Below are positions 11,375 through 22,184 of a stretch of 64,000 nt of DNA, one piece after another. A program made the translations under genes and the position numbers. The DNA comes from Neurospora intermedia (taxonomy: Eukaryota > Ascomycota > Sordariomycetes > Sordariales > Sordariaceae). The DNA is taken from positions 5,456,001 to 5,520,000 of the forward strand of contig BTPP01000002.1 of assembly GCA_037102815.1 (NCBI GenBank). The letters are read 5' to 3'. How positions within the stretch are numbered: position 1 is the stretch's first letter; each line of letters opens with the position of its first letter. The notes beneath the pieces are model-generated. The model saw only the letters and a list, made by a program, of their open reading frames with translations. It had not been told where the DNA came from and did no database searches.

Positions 11375-11448
11375 GGTCCGATGGTGTAGTTGGTTATCAC
11401 GTCAGTCTAACACACTGAAGGTCCCCAGATCGAGCCTGGGTCGGATCA
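11375..11448 (+). tRNA. tRNA-Val(AAC)
   Basis: A full cloverleaf can be drawn. The acceptor stem is GGTCCGA with TCGGATC (one G-T pair), followed by discriminator A at 11448. The D arm is around GTGTAGTTGGTTATCAC. The anticodon stem TCAGT/ACTGA encloses the loop CTAACAC with anticodon AAC. The T arm is CCCAG-ATCGAGC-CTGGG. No intron. The sequence after it is T-rich (ATTTTTG, then CTTTTTACTTTT), as expected for Pol III termination. Confidence 0.9.
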
Positions 11449-13860
11449 ATATCTTTGACATTTTTGTATCTTGTCATGATGCAAGTTCCTTTTGACATTG
11501 TGTCTCGCCTTTTTACTTTTGTTTTTGTTTGTATCAACACCCTTCTTTTGATCTTTTTTCATTCGGCCTTTCTCGTCATCTCATGTGTCAATTTATTTAT
11601 ATGTCCATTATATCAAGTGATTTTTTTCGTCTACAACGTAGAAGTCTCACGCTCGGTAACTGGTTTGGACATCGAGTTGATGCATGAAGCTCTTCAAACC
11701 ACCAACTCATATCCCACAAACACTTTGTCAGAAGACACGGCAAGGATACTTGACAGTAACCTCTCCAATTCTTCCATCAAGTACCTATTCCTCCAGAAGA
11801 AAACAAAATTACCAGGATATGCAGAAACTTTCACAGAGTGACTGACCACGCCAACCTCCGAGGCACACCATCCTCAAAGTCCCAAACCCTACACCACTAC
11901 TGCCTTCAACACCACCCACCCTCGGAAAAGAAACGAAAACAAATTCAAGCCATCCTTACGCCTCCCTTCCAGAAAACAGCCTCTCCCTTCCCCGGGCCGA
12001 CTACGACACGCCTCCAGAAGTCGTGCGAAACGCTGCCCACTTACATGCATCGAACCTTTTCAAACAGCCCCCCCTACCCTGTTACGCGTCCTGCACTCGC
12101 CCGGTGCACAGCATCAAACTATCAGAGAGGGAGCAAGCATGACGGCTGGAAATGGCAGGGGGTAGGTAGAGGTAGGTAGGCATGTCTCACTCTGATCTTC
12201 ATGAACGATCTTACGCAGCTTACTTCCGTGCCTCTTCAACTCAAACTCGCTGCTAAGTTTTGCTGTTGTTTGCTTACTACAAGCTCATGCACTAGAAGAT
12301 GAGAATAGATAGTCAGATGATGGATGGGTAGATGGATGAATGGATGGGTGTGTGGGTGGATGGGGTGAGAACTACCTAGCCACTTACGAAGCCGAGTATG
12401 TCTGACGGGCTCCGGAACTTAAGGAGGGTAAACTGAGAGCGGCAGGGCGGATAAGACAGAGGGTAGGGAGTACTAAGGACACTCCCCTCCTTTTTCTTCT
12501 CCTTCTCCGCCTCCCCGATCCCATCTCATATGCATCCCAGACCAGGAATACAAGACATGGACTGTCAATAACTTACCAGATACCATGCCAGCATGCCCAT
12601 CCACTCAACCATTGATCCCGATAGGTAGAGATAGATACCCACCATCTCGCCATCGGCCTCCGAGCCTTGCACCCTTTCAAGCCATCTTCAACGAATTATG
12701 TTGTTCACCCCGGAGAACCACTGTCAACCTTCCTTTATCTATTAGAAAACACCTCTGCGTCCCTTCGCGTACCTTCGGGTATTTTTTCCTCCTCCTCCCC
12801 CCTTCCATCTTCCATCTTCCATCTACATGTACACCAACAAGTCGATAATCTCCCACCACCCAGAGGTAATCACCACGCAAATGCCTCAATCATATACCAG
12901 CCAGCCAGCCTGCTTCATCACGACCGATCACTCACCCACTCACCCACCCACCATCCATCCATCCTGAACACAACGGAAATCTTTCTCAGAACGGTTGATT
13001 GGTAGCCAACAGAACGCCGGACAGCGTCAGTATTCGGAGGACTCGGATTGACAAGCTACCTAGGTAATGAGAAAATTAGAAAATGACACCCCCATAAACC
13101 GTAAACCGTAGCTAAACGGTCGGTATGTCCTTGATCTCGGTCTCGTGATCCATATCCCGTTTCCTCTGTTCTGACATGAAACCCCATGAGCATATTGGGC
13201 AGTACCTTCAGTGAATTCAGTGACTTCATGAACATACCAGTCTGGTTACTTCAATGACTTCGTTGACTTGAGTCACTTCAGTAACCCCAGTGACAGAAAC
13301 CCATTGCACTCCCCCCTTTCCCCGCTTATTTATCATTTCTTCCTCTCCCCTGTTCTACCTGTATGTAAGATACTCTTCTTTTTCTTTCCTTCCTCCTTTT
13401 TTTTCTTCTTTTTTTTTTCTTCCTTCTTTTCTTTTTTCGGATGGGTTTCGTCCCCACCACCTCACCTCCTCGTCTCCCCCGTTCCCTTTTCCTTGTTCCG
13501 TTCCCTTCTCCTTGTTCCGTTCCCTTTCCTTCCCTGCCTTCCCTGCCTTCTATCCCCCAAGCTGGCATGTCGTGAAACCACAAAACCGCAAAACCAAACA
13601 ACGCTAACGACCTTCTTGTTCACTAGTCTTGTCTCATCGACATGTACATATCCGAGAACCAAACGCGAATCCCGATCTAGTCATTTCTCCATTCATGTTG
13701 TACAAATATCCTATATTTTAAATCCCGTAGCGAGGAATGTCGATTGATGAGTAGCCCCATCAATTGGTGTGCTAACATGGAAATAAGGCTCTGATGTCAA
13801 ACTGAAGGACCTCTGATTAGTGACTAGTTCTAGGTAAGGGTTAGAGAGTGAAACCCACTA
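11449..13860. other. Intergenic, low-complexity, no gene seen
   Basis: The 128-codon frame at 11455-11841 begins inside the tRNA 3' flank, is AT-rich and has no recognisable domain. Other content is GATG-type tetranucleotide repeats near 12300-12365, AGGTAGGTAG at 12160-12180, and a loose 9-mer repeat (variants of TTCAGTGAC) at 13207-13295. Long TTTC tracts lie near 13370-13440. Confidence 0.5.
13207..13295. repeat. Degenerate minisatellite based on TTCAGTGAC
   Basis: About nine diverged copies of a 9-mer (TTCAGTGAA, TTCAGTGAC, TTCATGAAC, TTCAATGAC, TTCGTTGAC, TTGAGTCAC, TTCAGTAAC and similar) follow one another. Copies differ by one to three bases, so the array is old. Confidence 0.5.
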
Positions 13861-14180
13861 CAGTCGAACCCCCTGAAACTGCATCCTCCAGATACTGCAT
13901 ATACGCCAGTTAGAGCATAAGAATCGGTGGTCTGAATTAATTCCCAGCTACAACTGCATAATTGCATACTGCATACGAATCTGGGACAATTTTTGGTGCG
14001 TATGCACTTATAGACTTAGTCTTGAGCGGGAAAATCTATAGTACAGGGTCGGATTTTAGTGTCTGGGCAAGTGGTTGGCTGCCTATTTGGGCCTAACTCC
14101 AATCCAGAAAGTGCATAGATGCCACTTAGTGCATAGAAATCCCAGGTCTGAATTACATGCAGTTTCAGGGGGTTCGACTG
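13861..14180. mobile_element. 320-bp MITE with 24-bp perfect terminal inverted repeats and TA target duplication
   Basis: The left end starts CAGTCGAACCCCCTGAAA (13861-13884) and the right end (14157-14180) is its exact reverse complement over 24 bp. Both ends are flanked by TA (13859-13860 and 14181-14182), the target duplication of Tc1/mariner/pogo-type transposons. The CAGT terminus is typical of pogo/Fot1-like elements. The inside contains no transposase frame, only repeated GCATA and GGTCTGAATTA units near each end. It is therefore a non-autonomous miniature element. The perfect TIRs suggest recent activity or fairly recent insertion. Confidence 0.88.
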
Positions 14181-14182
14181 TA

Positions 14183-14958
14183 GCACAACAAATCTGGGGA
14201 AGTGGATTAGTGCGAGGGACTGACCTGGGGAATACTAACGGCATGGCGGTGTCACAGGCGTGTCAGTGAGACAAAACGTTGGAGGGGAACCATGCGCTTC
14301 CAGTAGCTATGTTTCTAGCTGTTACCGATAAAAGCACAAGATTACATGCGCCTGTTGAATAACGTTAGCACATCTACAATGTTCCCCACGGAAGAGACTT
14401 GACAAGGTTGTGCAAAAGTTGGCATGTTATTGACTCCAGTGAGAATTAGGAACAAGAATATTATGGTTACTTTCAAACGCAATAAAAACAACAAAAGGTA
14501 TATCACTCAAAACGCCTCAATAGTTAAGCCCTGGCGGTGTATCCCTCTTTAACCCGAAGCATACAGAGAGGTTCGTGAATGCACGTGTATGTGGTCCGTC
14601 TTTCTTATCAACGATAAACGGACAAAGCCGCCATACTGTATTGCCTTCCCACGCCTTTTCGCCTGCAACACCCCAAACCCCCCAGAAAGAAAAGAAGCAC
14701 ATCAGCAGAGGTGAATAGTGCCTATTCGCCCCAAGCGTCCAATGTAAATCCTGCGCTCCATGGCGTAACGCGGAGAAACAAAGTTATGTCCAGAGTCCAA
14801 CAAGCATCCCAACTTTGCACAGAAAAAGAAATGTGAGGGAGCCACCATGGCGAATTCGGTCTGTCGTGTCTCATGTCTCGTAGTAAAGCAATAGTGCCCT
14901 TGAGCTACCGGTAGATATCCGGCGAAGTAGTCCAAAGGCTTGATTCCACAGCGAGGAT
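14183..14958. other. Intergenic, no gene seen
   Basis: This is the 3' flank of the minus-strand Cys-rich gene. Nothing beyond short random ORFs is visible. Confidence 0.5.
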
Positions 14959-15866
14959 TTAGAGAAGGGCGGCAAGACCGGCCGCGACCAGGAGGAAGGC
15001 ACCGGCGGGCTTGGCAACGCTGCCAGCGCCGATGGCAACCTCGGACTGCGTGGGCTGGGGAGAGACAACCACGACAGAGGTGCCGTTAGCACCAGAGGGG
15101 GCGCCGCCAGTGGCGAGGCCAGTGGGGATGAGGACGATAGAGGAAGAGGACACAGCGGGGACGGTGATGGCGGGAGCAGACGAGGTGGTGAGAGCGACGG
15201 AGCTGGTCGTGAGGGGAATGACGACGGAGCTGGTGCTGGTGGTGCTGACAACGACGCTGCTGGTGCTGGTGGTGCTCACGACGGTGCTAGAGGTCGAGGT
15301 GGAGCTGGTAGAGGTAGAGCTGGTAGAGGTAGAGCTAGTCGAGGTAGAGGTGGCCTCGGCGGTCTGGGAGACAAGGCTGCCTTCGACATTGTAGGCGGTG
15401 GCGCACTCTTCAAGGCCCATGCCCTCGGGGCAGCACCAGGTCTCATTCTGGGCGTCGGCAGCGCAGTAGTAGCCAGCATCGCACGAGTCTGCAAAAGCCT
15501 ATTTAGCATTCTCATCTCTTTTTTTCGCATATCAACAAGTCAGGGTAACTTACTGCCAGAACCGTTAGGGCAGCAGATCTGAGCGGCGCCGGCGTTGTAA
15601 CAGTGAACCGAGTCGTCCTTGGAGGCGCACGCCTCAAAACCAGCACCGCAAGCCTCGGCGCAGGTGTTGCCGGTACCGCAGACGGTCTGCTCGGGCTGGT
15701 ACCCGGGGTTGTCCTGGCGACGGACGACACCGAACAGCTGACGGACCGAGGTCTGGTGAATCTTGTTGGCCGCCTTGTAGGGCGCGCCTACGAGGCGGAT
15801 AGGCTCGGCAACGGCCTGAGCAGCGAGGGCGAGAGCCGCCACAGCAGTGAAGGACTTGACATGCAT
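14959..15866 (-). CDS. Cysteine-rich GPI-anchored cell-surface protein
   Basis: Two exons: 15866-15554 and 15488-14959, joined by a GTAAGT..GCAG intron, 280 aa. Residues 1-20 (MHVKSFTAVAALALAAQAVA) are a signal peptide. Residues about 60-150 hold a dense cysteine module (CGTGNTC, EACGAGFEAC, HCY, ICCPNG, SCDAGYYC, WCCPEG, EECA), which reads as two related units split by the intron. A Ser/Thr linker of TSTSS and TTSTSSVV repeats follows, then a GPI-type hydrophobic C-terminus (PAGAFLLVAAGLAALL). The layout is that of a wall- or membrane-anchored glycoprotein; the exact function is unknown. The start was chosen at MHVK because the signal peptide begins there although the frame is open upstream. 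Confidence 0.88.
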
Positions 15867-18800
15867 TTTGACTGATTTGTTTTGGAGTTTTGGCGATCGA
15901 GTAAAGACGGACCGAGGGTTGATTAGGTTTATAGGGCTGTCACGTAGGTGATGCTGAGAAAACGAATGTCGTCGAGTGCGAGACTCTTGTTTGAATGCAG
16001 TGTAGGGAGCGGCAGGTTCTTCAAGCGAGAACAAGATGAAGGCGAGATTATATCAGAGGCTGAGGTTGAACAGAAGGAGAAACAAAAAAGGAGTGTGATG
16101 GGGGGAGGGAGTGGATTGGAGTATCAAATAGAATTACAAAGAGACGACGGGGGGGCCTGCGACGGCAGTCTAAGACCGCCTGCCTTGCCTGGGAAGGGAA
16201 GCTCGCGACCGCTGTAAACCTGGGGGGGGAGGGGAGAAGGGGGGCCACTTTTGGGGAACTAACGAATGGATCCTCTCGGCTGCTTCTTGTTTGTTACCCT
16301 GGCAAGCGCCGACAAGTACCCCTACACCAGCAAGCGGCGGTGAGGGTACTTTGCGGATGGAGGTGCACAAGCATCCAATTTCCTTAATTTTAAGATTGGG
16401 CACCCACTCTCTTTCCACTCATCGCCCAATCGTCGCGTTGCCCAGGGCACTGAATGGTACCTGCGTCTGGGCGTGCAGTTGTTCCTGGCAGGAAGTGGAA
16501 GCAACGCAACAGGCGGAAGCAACCCGTCACAAGCACTGCACTCCATGCACCGGCATCTCGAGCATCCCTCCCTCCCTTCACAGTTTGCAGTGGACCGACC
16601 AACAGCAACCTAACCGAGGAGCAAGCAACCGTCGCAGCCGCCCCGCATCATGGACTTTTTTTTTTCTCTCTTTCTCTCATCTCAATTTGCACTGACTGCA
16701 GACATGCCCGGCCCTGTGCCTGCTTCGCGTGGGCGTTTGTAGTGTACACTATTTCAAGACTTCTTGGTGCATGACGCTTACTTTCAAATTTCACATCGAG
16801 ATCAGAACTATCAGAACTCACTGCAGCGCATGCATGCTGATAAGCTGGTATTATATCGTCACCTCCTCCCTTAACTCTTGTGCCCCTGACCTGGCCTTCC
16901 ATCTTCGAACCAATAACTGGGCGGGGGCCAAGAAGGGCCGGCTGTTGTTGCTAGACTCAACCAAGCCAGATCGTCGCATCGCGCAAATGAGGCATCTGGC
17001 GGGCGGGACGCTGGGCCACTGCAGTCTGGCAAATAGCGCGACGCCGTTGAAATTTGTCTTTCATGCTCCGAGCGCATTATCGGCGGTGTTAACCGGTTCC
17101 GTGATGGACCGACTGACTGTTCACATTGTCCTTTTCAAACAACAACCGTTCCACGTCGAGTCCGCCAGTCTTCAATCAAAAGGTTCCGATTTCACGGGCG
17201 TTGGCTACGGTCGGTGTAGGTAGACGTCGTTGACACCGGATGGCACGGACAAAGTCTAAACTGACGGTCAGTGATTGACAGTGCATCCTCGTCGGCCGCT
17301 CCCGCCGTGCTCCAGTCAAATGTCATTGGTGAGCGATCATCATCAAATCACACAAATGGATCAATGTCGCTGCCGCCTTTGTTTGCTAAACATGGAAGGA
17401 TGGAAAGGAATCCGTTGCCAACAAATGCGGAAAGTACCGAAGAAAGGGTCCCCCTCTTCTTGGTTTCCTCTTCTTCCCCTTTGTGTACCTAGAGGTATGT
17501 GCTTTCTTTGCAATCGATGTTTCAATTGGAATGAAAGTTGCGGTGCATTGAGTGCCCAGTCCAGTGGTTCTTGGAAATTTCAATGGACATTGTTCGGGGT
17601 CGCGACCAGCGTGGAACCTTTCTGCCAGGCACCGAATTTTGATTGATTGCTTTTCAATTCGACGCTAGACCGTTTTCGTCTACTTGCAGCTGTTTCAGAA
17701 GGAAGGAAGTCCACCGTAACCGTCCTTTCTGCATCGTCTACGTACCGTCAAGGATCTTTTCCACTTTCTTCAACTTTGGGTCCTTCAAGAACCCTTCCTT
17801 CCTTTTTTTTTCTTTCCACTTGAGTTCCATGAGATTGCGGGGTGCAACGAACTTCCTTCCCACTCGAGGTCCCTAGGCAGGTCCTTCGGCTAGTTCGGTG
17901 GAGAACGGATTCGCCTTTCACGTCATTCCAGTCAGCCTAGGTTGCACAATGGGCGAACGAGCAATTACCCTAGAGCCAACGCTTCCCCTATTAACCAACC
18001 CCCCCAAAACAAGCGCCGGTGACTGGGATTGGTACCTCGCGCTTGCTTGACATCCACTTGACGTTCCCAGCTTCGAGACACTCATCATTCATCATATCCA
18101 TGACTGTTGTTACCTAAGTGCCGAACCCCAATTCTGGAACCTGGTAACCGTTGAATTTCATAATTGTGGTTCAACTGGGGCTTTCCCCGTCCTTCTCGAC
18201 ATACCTACCCAAGTGAAGGTCCCTTGATTCTCATGTGTTACTACCCTACCGACCTACCTAAGATCACTCTTTCGGCAGTCATTTTGCTGGCTGCCATCCC
18301 GGTCCTCCAAAAAGGATCAGTCCAGCCTCTTCATTCTACAGTCCCATCAATACCGGTGATTTCTTTGTTGGCTCTCGACCTCGGGTCAACTTCCCGAGGT
18401 GTTTGTATGTCTTATCGACGTGTCTCGTTTCATGACCCAGGTGTAGTAATCTTACCTGGATCATGCTATTTCGGAGATTTAACACGTCACTTGAATTTTA
18501 CTGATACCTTTCCCAATATATGATACCTAGACATTCATTTTATCCTCATAAGGCTTGAGACAGCTTGGGGTAGAATGCTAGGACGACCAAACTAACAAAC
18601 AAGCCAGCATCAAATTCTACACATGCTTCTTATCACGTTCTTGACCCTTCGGCAATATGCGACGACACCGTCAAACCAGCGGTCCAGCAGATAATTACGC
18701 ATTCGTCAGAAAGATGGGTCAGGAAGGCTGCGGTGGTGCCGGACCTTTTCTTACTGAATATACAGACAAATCATACTACGATAGTTGACAGTACGGCCGC

Positions 18801-19338
18801 ACACCCACCCTGATGACGACGACGACGGACGTCTTTGACGTTCGCAACAATAAACACCAGTCATGCTCGGCAAACCATCAGGTCAAGTAGATAGCCTGGG
18901 AGAATGATCATGATGAGCACATACGGCCATTGGTGCCGGACAACTCTTTATCCCGTCCGCTCTTCGATAGATAATCTACGTCAAATGGCCCTCCGAATGG
19001 CTCTAAGAATGAAACGAATCAAATACACCGTGGTCCACGACATCACACCACATCACATCACACCTTCGGTGCACTCGTCGCAATCCGGAAGCCATCCTTC
19101 CCATTTGAATGCTTCTAGTCCCTACCATAGAGTCATCTTTTCATGAATCCATGCATTTGTTTTTGGCATACCTCATGCCCAGAATTTCCGACGGGTATTT
19201 TCCGGATCATGAACTCCCTGCGTTAGTAGTCTTTTGATCAATCTGTTTTCAAGCTCAAGTTTCTCCTATCACAACACATATCATTTCATAACTTCTGTAA
19301 AAGAGACATATATACCGACAGTAAGGTACCCTACTCTC
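15867..19338. other. Intergenic, no gene seen
   Basis: About 3.5 kb without a frame that combines length, codon bias and splice signals. Frames up to 164 codons exist (16729-17223) but have no domain or bias. It includes the promoter of the Cys-rich gene, with CT-rich leader sequence. Confidence 0.5.
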
Positions 19339-19805
19339 TCACTTCCAGCAGTAAGCACCAGGGGCGCCTAGTTGTTTGCACTGCTTGCCAAAGTCCCCGC
19401 TGTCAATGCAGCAGTTCGGGGCCGAACACTAGCGTAGATAGATTGGTTAGACTGGCCGAGATATGGCTGGCTAAGGTAGGAACTTATCGTTGCTGAACTT
19501 TAATGGAAATGGTGTTACCTGATGATGCTGATCTTCATGATACGTCTCGATGCAGAAGATACCTTGGTTGGCTTGTTGGATTTCGCAAACTTTCTTCGTA
19601 AGGTCGTTCCACTGGGGGCCAGTGCCGGATGGGTTCTGACACTTGCAGTTGCAACCTGCGAGGGCGCTATCGATGATTAAAGAGGAGGAGTGTGTCGTTA
19701 GTTCATCCCTATCTCTAAGTACTTAGAGGTAGGTATTAGCAGTCGTGCGATTATAACATACCTGGTAACACTAGCAAAAATGGTAAGGAAGACGGAGAAT
19801 TTCAT
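19339..19805 (-). CDS. Small secreted cysteine-rich protein (candidate effector), three exons
   Basis: The gene was read directly from splice sites and is too fragmented to appear as one ORF. Exons: 19805-19762 (44 nt), 19666-19519 (148 nt) and 19428-19339 (90 nt), giving 93 aa. Introns are GTATGT..TAG and GTAACA..TAG, and phases agree. MKFSVFLTIFASVTSALA is a clean signal peptide. The mature part of about 75 residues has ten cysteines, starting GCNCKC and including KVC, IFC, HQC, APNCC, KQC and AYC, and ends CWK. Size, cysteine density and secretion fit small secreted proteins such as effectors or antimicrobial peptides, but no family is recognised. Retaining the second intron would replace the last five cysteines with a short tail, so splicing as drawn is favoured. 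Confidence 0.75.
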
Positions 19806-20252
19806 ATTGATAAAGTAGAGGTAGAGTTGGGAGGGAGATCCAGGATGAGGATAAAGTTCAGGACTTTTCTGGAGGGGAATCCGTTATAGAATGGGACGGC
19901 GACACTCTTATATGCTTGATATCAGTGCTGTTTTTCTCTTTTCTTTTTACCGAGTTTCGTCAAACGGATCTTTTGTCACGACCATGATAGGTGCCTAGGA
20001 GCTGTAGCATATACTCGGTAACTAGAGGTAATTTGTTCGATCGTGACACCAGGATCCGAGTTAGGGTTGTATGTGTACTGCCGGGACTTTAGTAGCTAAG
20101 GTACTTTGAGAATGAAGAAGAAGGGAAGGTTCCAATAACTACGATTCAGGCCATTCACTGGGTGGACACAATGTCATTGGACTTAATCATTTCTGTCATT
20201 CACAGCACATAACCGTGGTCAGTACCACAACCCATAACAACTAAGAGATGAA
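19806..20252. other. Intergenic, promoter of the small secreted protein
   Basis: Nothing gene-like is seen. GAGGTA-type motifs and a TTTTTCTCTTTTC tract occur upstream of the 19805 start. The right part is the 3' flank of the GH93-like gene. Confidence 0.5.
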
Positions 20253-21428
20253 CTAGGCAGGATGTATCCTCGTCTTCAACACCTCAATCAAGTTGAGGAC
20301 ACTCAGGCTCAGTTCATCCGGACCGCCTTCATCAAACGTGGCGCCACCCAGCACCATCAGCTTTTTCGGATCCCTCCTGAATATATGCAAAGCCCGGCTG
20401 TAAGCAGCGGGCTGCTCAATAGCATGCATCTCCCACTTGTCCGGGTTCCCACCAAACCGGTTGGTATAGATCTCGCTCCGATCAGCGTCCGAGACCACGA
20501 TGGTGCCGTTCGGCCCGCCAGCAGGAGACCAGACCACATACGGCGAGGCATTCGGCGCGAGCTTTCCGTCAATGACAATGGGGATCCCAGGAGCCGAGTC
20601 AAACTTTGTGGGCTCGTCGGCGATGTGGTAGTAGACCGGGTAGTTGACGCCGTAGGAGCTCGAGTTCCCGACAGGCAACTCGTGCACCAGGATCCACTTG
20701 TTGATGGTTTCGATCTTGGCTACGACGGTCATTCCCGGGCGAGCGAGGTATTCGTCGTACCGGACGTCATTGACGACGGGACCCCAGGTGCGGAGGTCCT
20801 TGGACCGTTGATGGGCGAGCTTCTGTCCATGCTTGGGATCCCGCTGGTCCGAGTAGTAGACTATCAGCTCGTCCTTGTATTCGAGGAGGAAGGGTTCCCA
20901 GACAGGCGTGGCGCCGTTGGTCGTGTTAGGACGGCCGCCCTCGGCTACGTGGCTGACGAAGTTCCAGGTGCGTGCCTTATCGGTGCTGGCGTACAGGTCG
21001 ATGCGGGTGCCGTTTTCGCTCCAGCTGTTTCCTGAGAAGAGAATGGTGCCGGCCTTGAACCCGCCGAGCGGCTTTTGCAGTTCAAGCAGGGCCGGCTGTG
21101 CGCTCATGCCCCAGCCGTTGACTTGATCGGTGATGTTGGAGATCCATTTCCAGTGGACACCGCCGTCTTTGCTCTCGAAGACGGGGAAGGATGAGTTGCT
21201 GCCGGCAAAGAAGTCGCCGCCGATGATGCTTGAGGTGACGAGGAGAGTGCCGTCCTTGAGCTCGACGTGTCGGGGGTACGAGGCGCGCTTGCCGGCGGGT
21301 GGGTCGTAGATGATGCGTCGGGGGAAGGTGCTGAAGGGCGGCGGGTCTGGTTTGCATCTCCCTGCCAGAGCGGCCACGGCGAAGTGAAATGACAGGAAAA
21401 GGGTTGTAAGGTTCAAGTTTGTAAGCAT
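20253..21428 (-). CDS. Secreted sialidase-fold glycosidase, GH93-like (exo-1,5-alpha-L-arabinanase)
   Basis: Single exon, 391 aa. Residues 1-22 are a signal peptide (TTLFLSFHFAVAALAG). Asp-box-type motifs of the sialidase beta-propeller occur at SKDGGVHW (86-93), STDKARTW (148-155) and RSKDLRTW (208-215). The segments VWEPFLLEYKDELIVYYSDQ (about 176-195) and ARPGMTVVAK match what I know of family GH93 exo-arabinanases, where the Glu of WEPF lies in the active site. GH93 enzymes release arabinobiose from arabinan in plant cell walls. The length fits secreted fungal GH93 enzymes. It is divergent from a GH3 beta-xylosidase, which supports a role in hemicellulose or pectin side-chain breakdown. 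Family assignment is by eye; another BNR-repeat enzyme remains possible. Confidence 0.82.
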   Translation of the reverse strand: MLTNLNLTTLFLSFHFAVAALAGRCKPDPPPFSTFPRRIIYDPPAGKRASYPRHVELKDGTLLVTSSIIGGDFFAGSNSSFPVFESKDGGVHWKWISNITDQVNGWGMSAQPALLELQKPLGGFKAGTILFSGNSWSENGTRIDLYASTDKARTWNFVSHVAEGGRPNTTNGATPVWEPFLLEYKDELIVYYSDQRDPKHGQKLAHQRSKDLRTWGPVVNDVRYDEYLARPGMTVVAKIETINKWILVHELPVGNSSSYGVNYPVYYHIADEPTKFDSAPGIPIVIDGKLAPNASPYVVWSPAGGPNGTIVVSDADRSEIYTNRFGGNPDKWEMHAIEQPAAYSRALHIFRRDPKKLMVLGGATFDEGGPDELSLSVLNLIEVLKTRIHPA

Positions 21429-21454
21429 GGTGGAGCTCAGATGGATGGTAGGGA

Positions 21455-21501
<47 letters not shown>

Positions 21502-22184
21502 CACGAGAACTCTTTCGCATTAACTGTTCACCATAATTACCTTGACCTCTTCATTTTATTATTTTTCTTTCCACTGTTGTTTTCCAGACCAGACCGGGAC
21601 AACCCCAACCATCGCCGACACCGAAGAACAACAAACAGTTGAAGCTTGGATTCGACCAGAGCCGGCCAGTCATCACTGACACCCGCACGAATAGGGTTTC
21701 GAGGCCGGAAATGTTTGTTTACCTCTAAGCATGGTCCTTGTGTTGTTTCCCCATGGGGGATCGACTGTGACAGCTCCTCCCCCGCACATCATTACCATCA
21801 ACCAGGTAAGAGAGGTATCGATCCACCGATCTGGATGTAACCCAGCGCTGCATCGAATTTATCCAAACAGCCGCGATGCGCCCCAATCGGCCAGCAGCGT
21901 CTTGTACCGAGCTACCTCATTTTATCCCAATGGCGGGAATACCTCTACCAAGGAGAGGGGTTCACCATTGAACCCAAACTCCAGACCTTCGGATTCCATG
22001 GTCGCAAGCGAGAAATGTTGCATACTCCTAAGAGCACACAGTCGGCATCGAGACACGGCAAGTCGAAGTGTCGTCTCAATGGCATGCTAGGAATGAACGG
22101 TCAATATTTAAGAGCCCATGCTGATGTGTCGTAGGGGTGGATGGGGGGGATACATGTCATTTACCAAGTATAGCAACGACAAAC
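21429..22184. promoter_or_regulatory. Divergent promoter of the GH93-like and GH3 genes
   Basis: This 756-bp region lies between two divergent starts of secreted plant-wall hydrolases. A perfect (GGCA)12 array sits at 21456-21503, within 30-75 bp of the GH93-like start. No unambiguous XlnR or CreA site pair was identified by eye. Confidence 0.5.
21456..21503. repeat. (GGCA)12 microsatellite
   Basis: Twelve perfect copies of GGCA lie in the 5' leader or promoter of the GH93-like gene. Length polymorphism is likely. Confidence 0.9.

Noticed and set aside
11455-11841. 128-codon plus-strand frame with hydrophobic N-terminal half
   Set aside because: Begins directly at the tRNA 3' flank in the Pol III T-rich terminator zone, is AT-rich, has no C-biased codons and no family likeness.
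13268-13747. 159-codon Phe/Ser-rich plus-strand frame
   Set aside because: Produced by TTTC/TTCC tracts; low-complexity translation in several frames at once.
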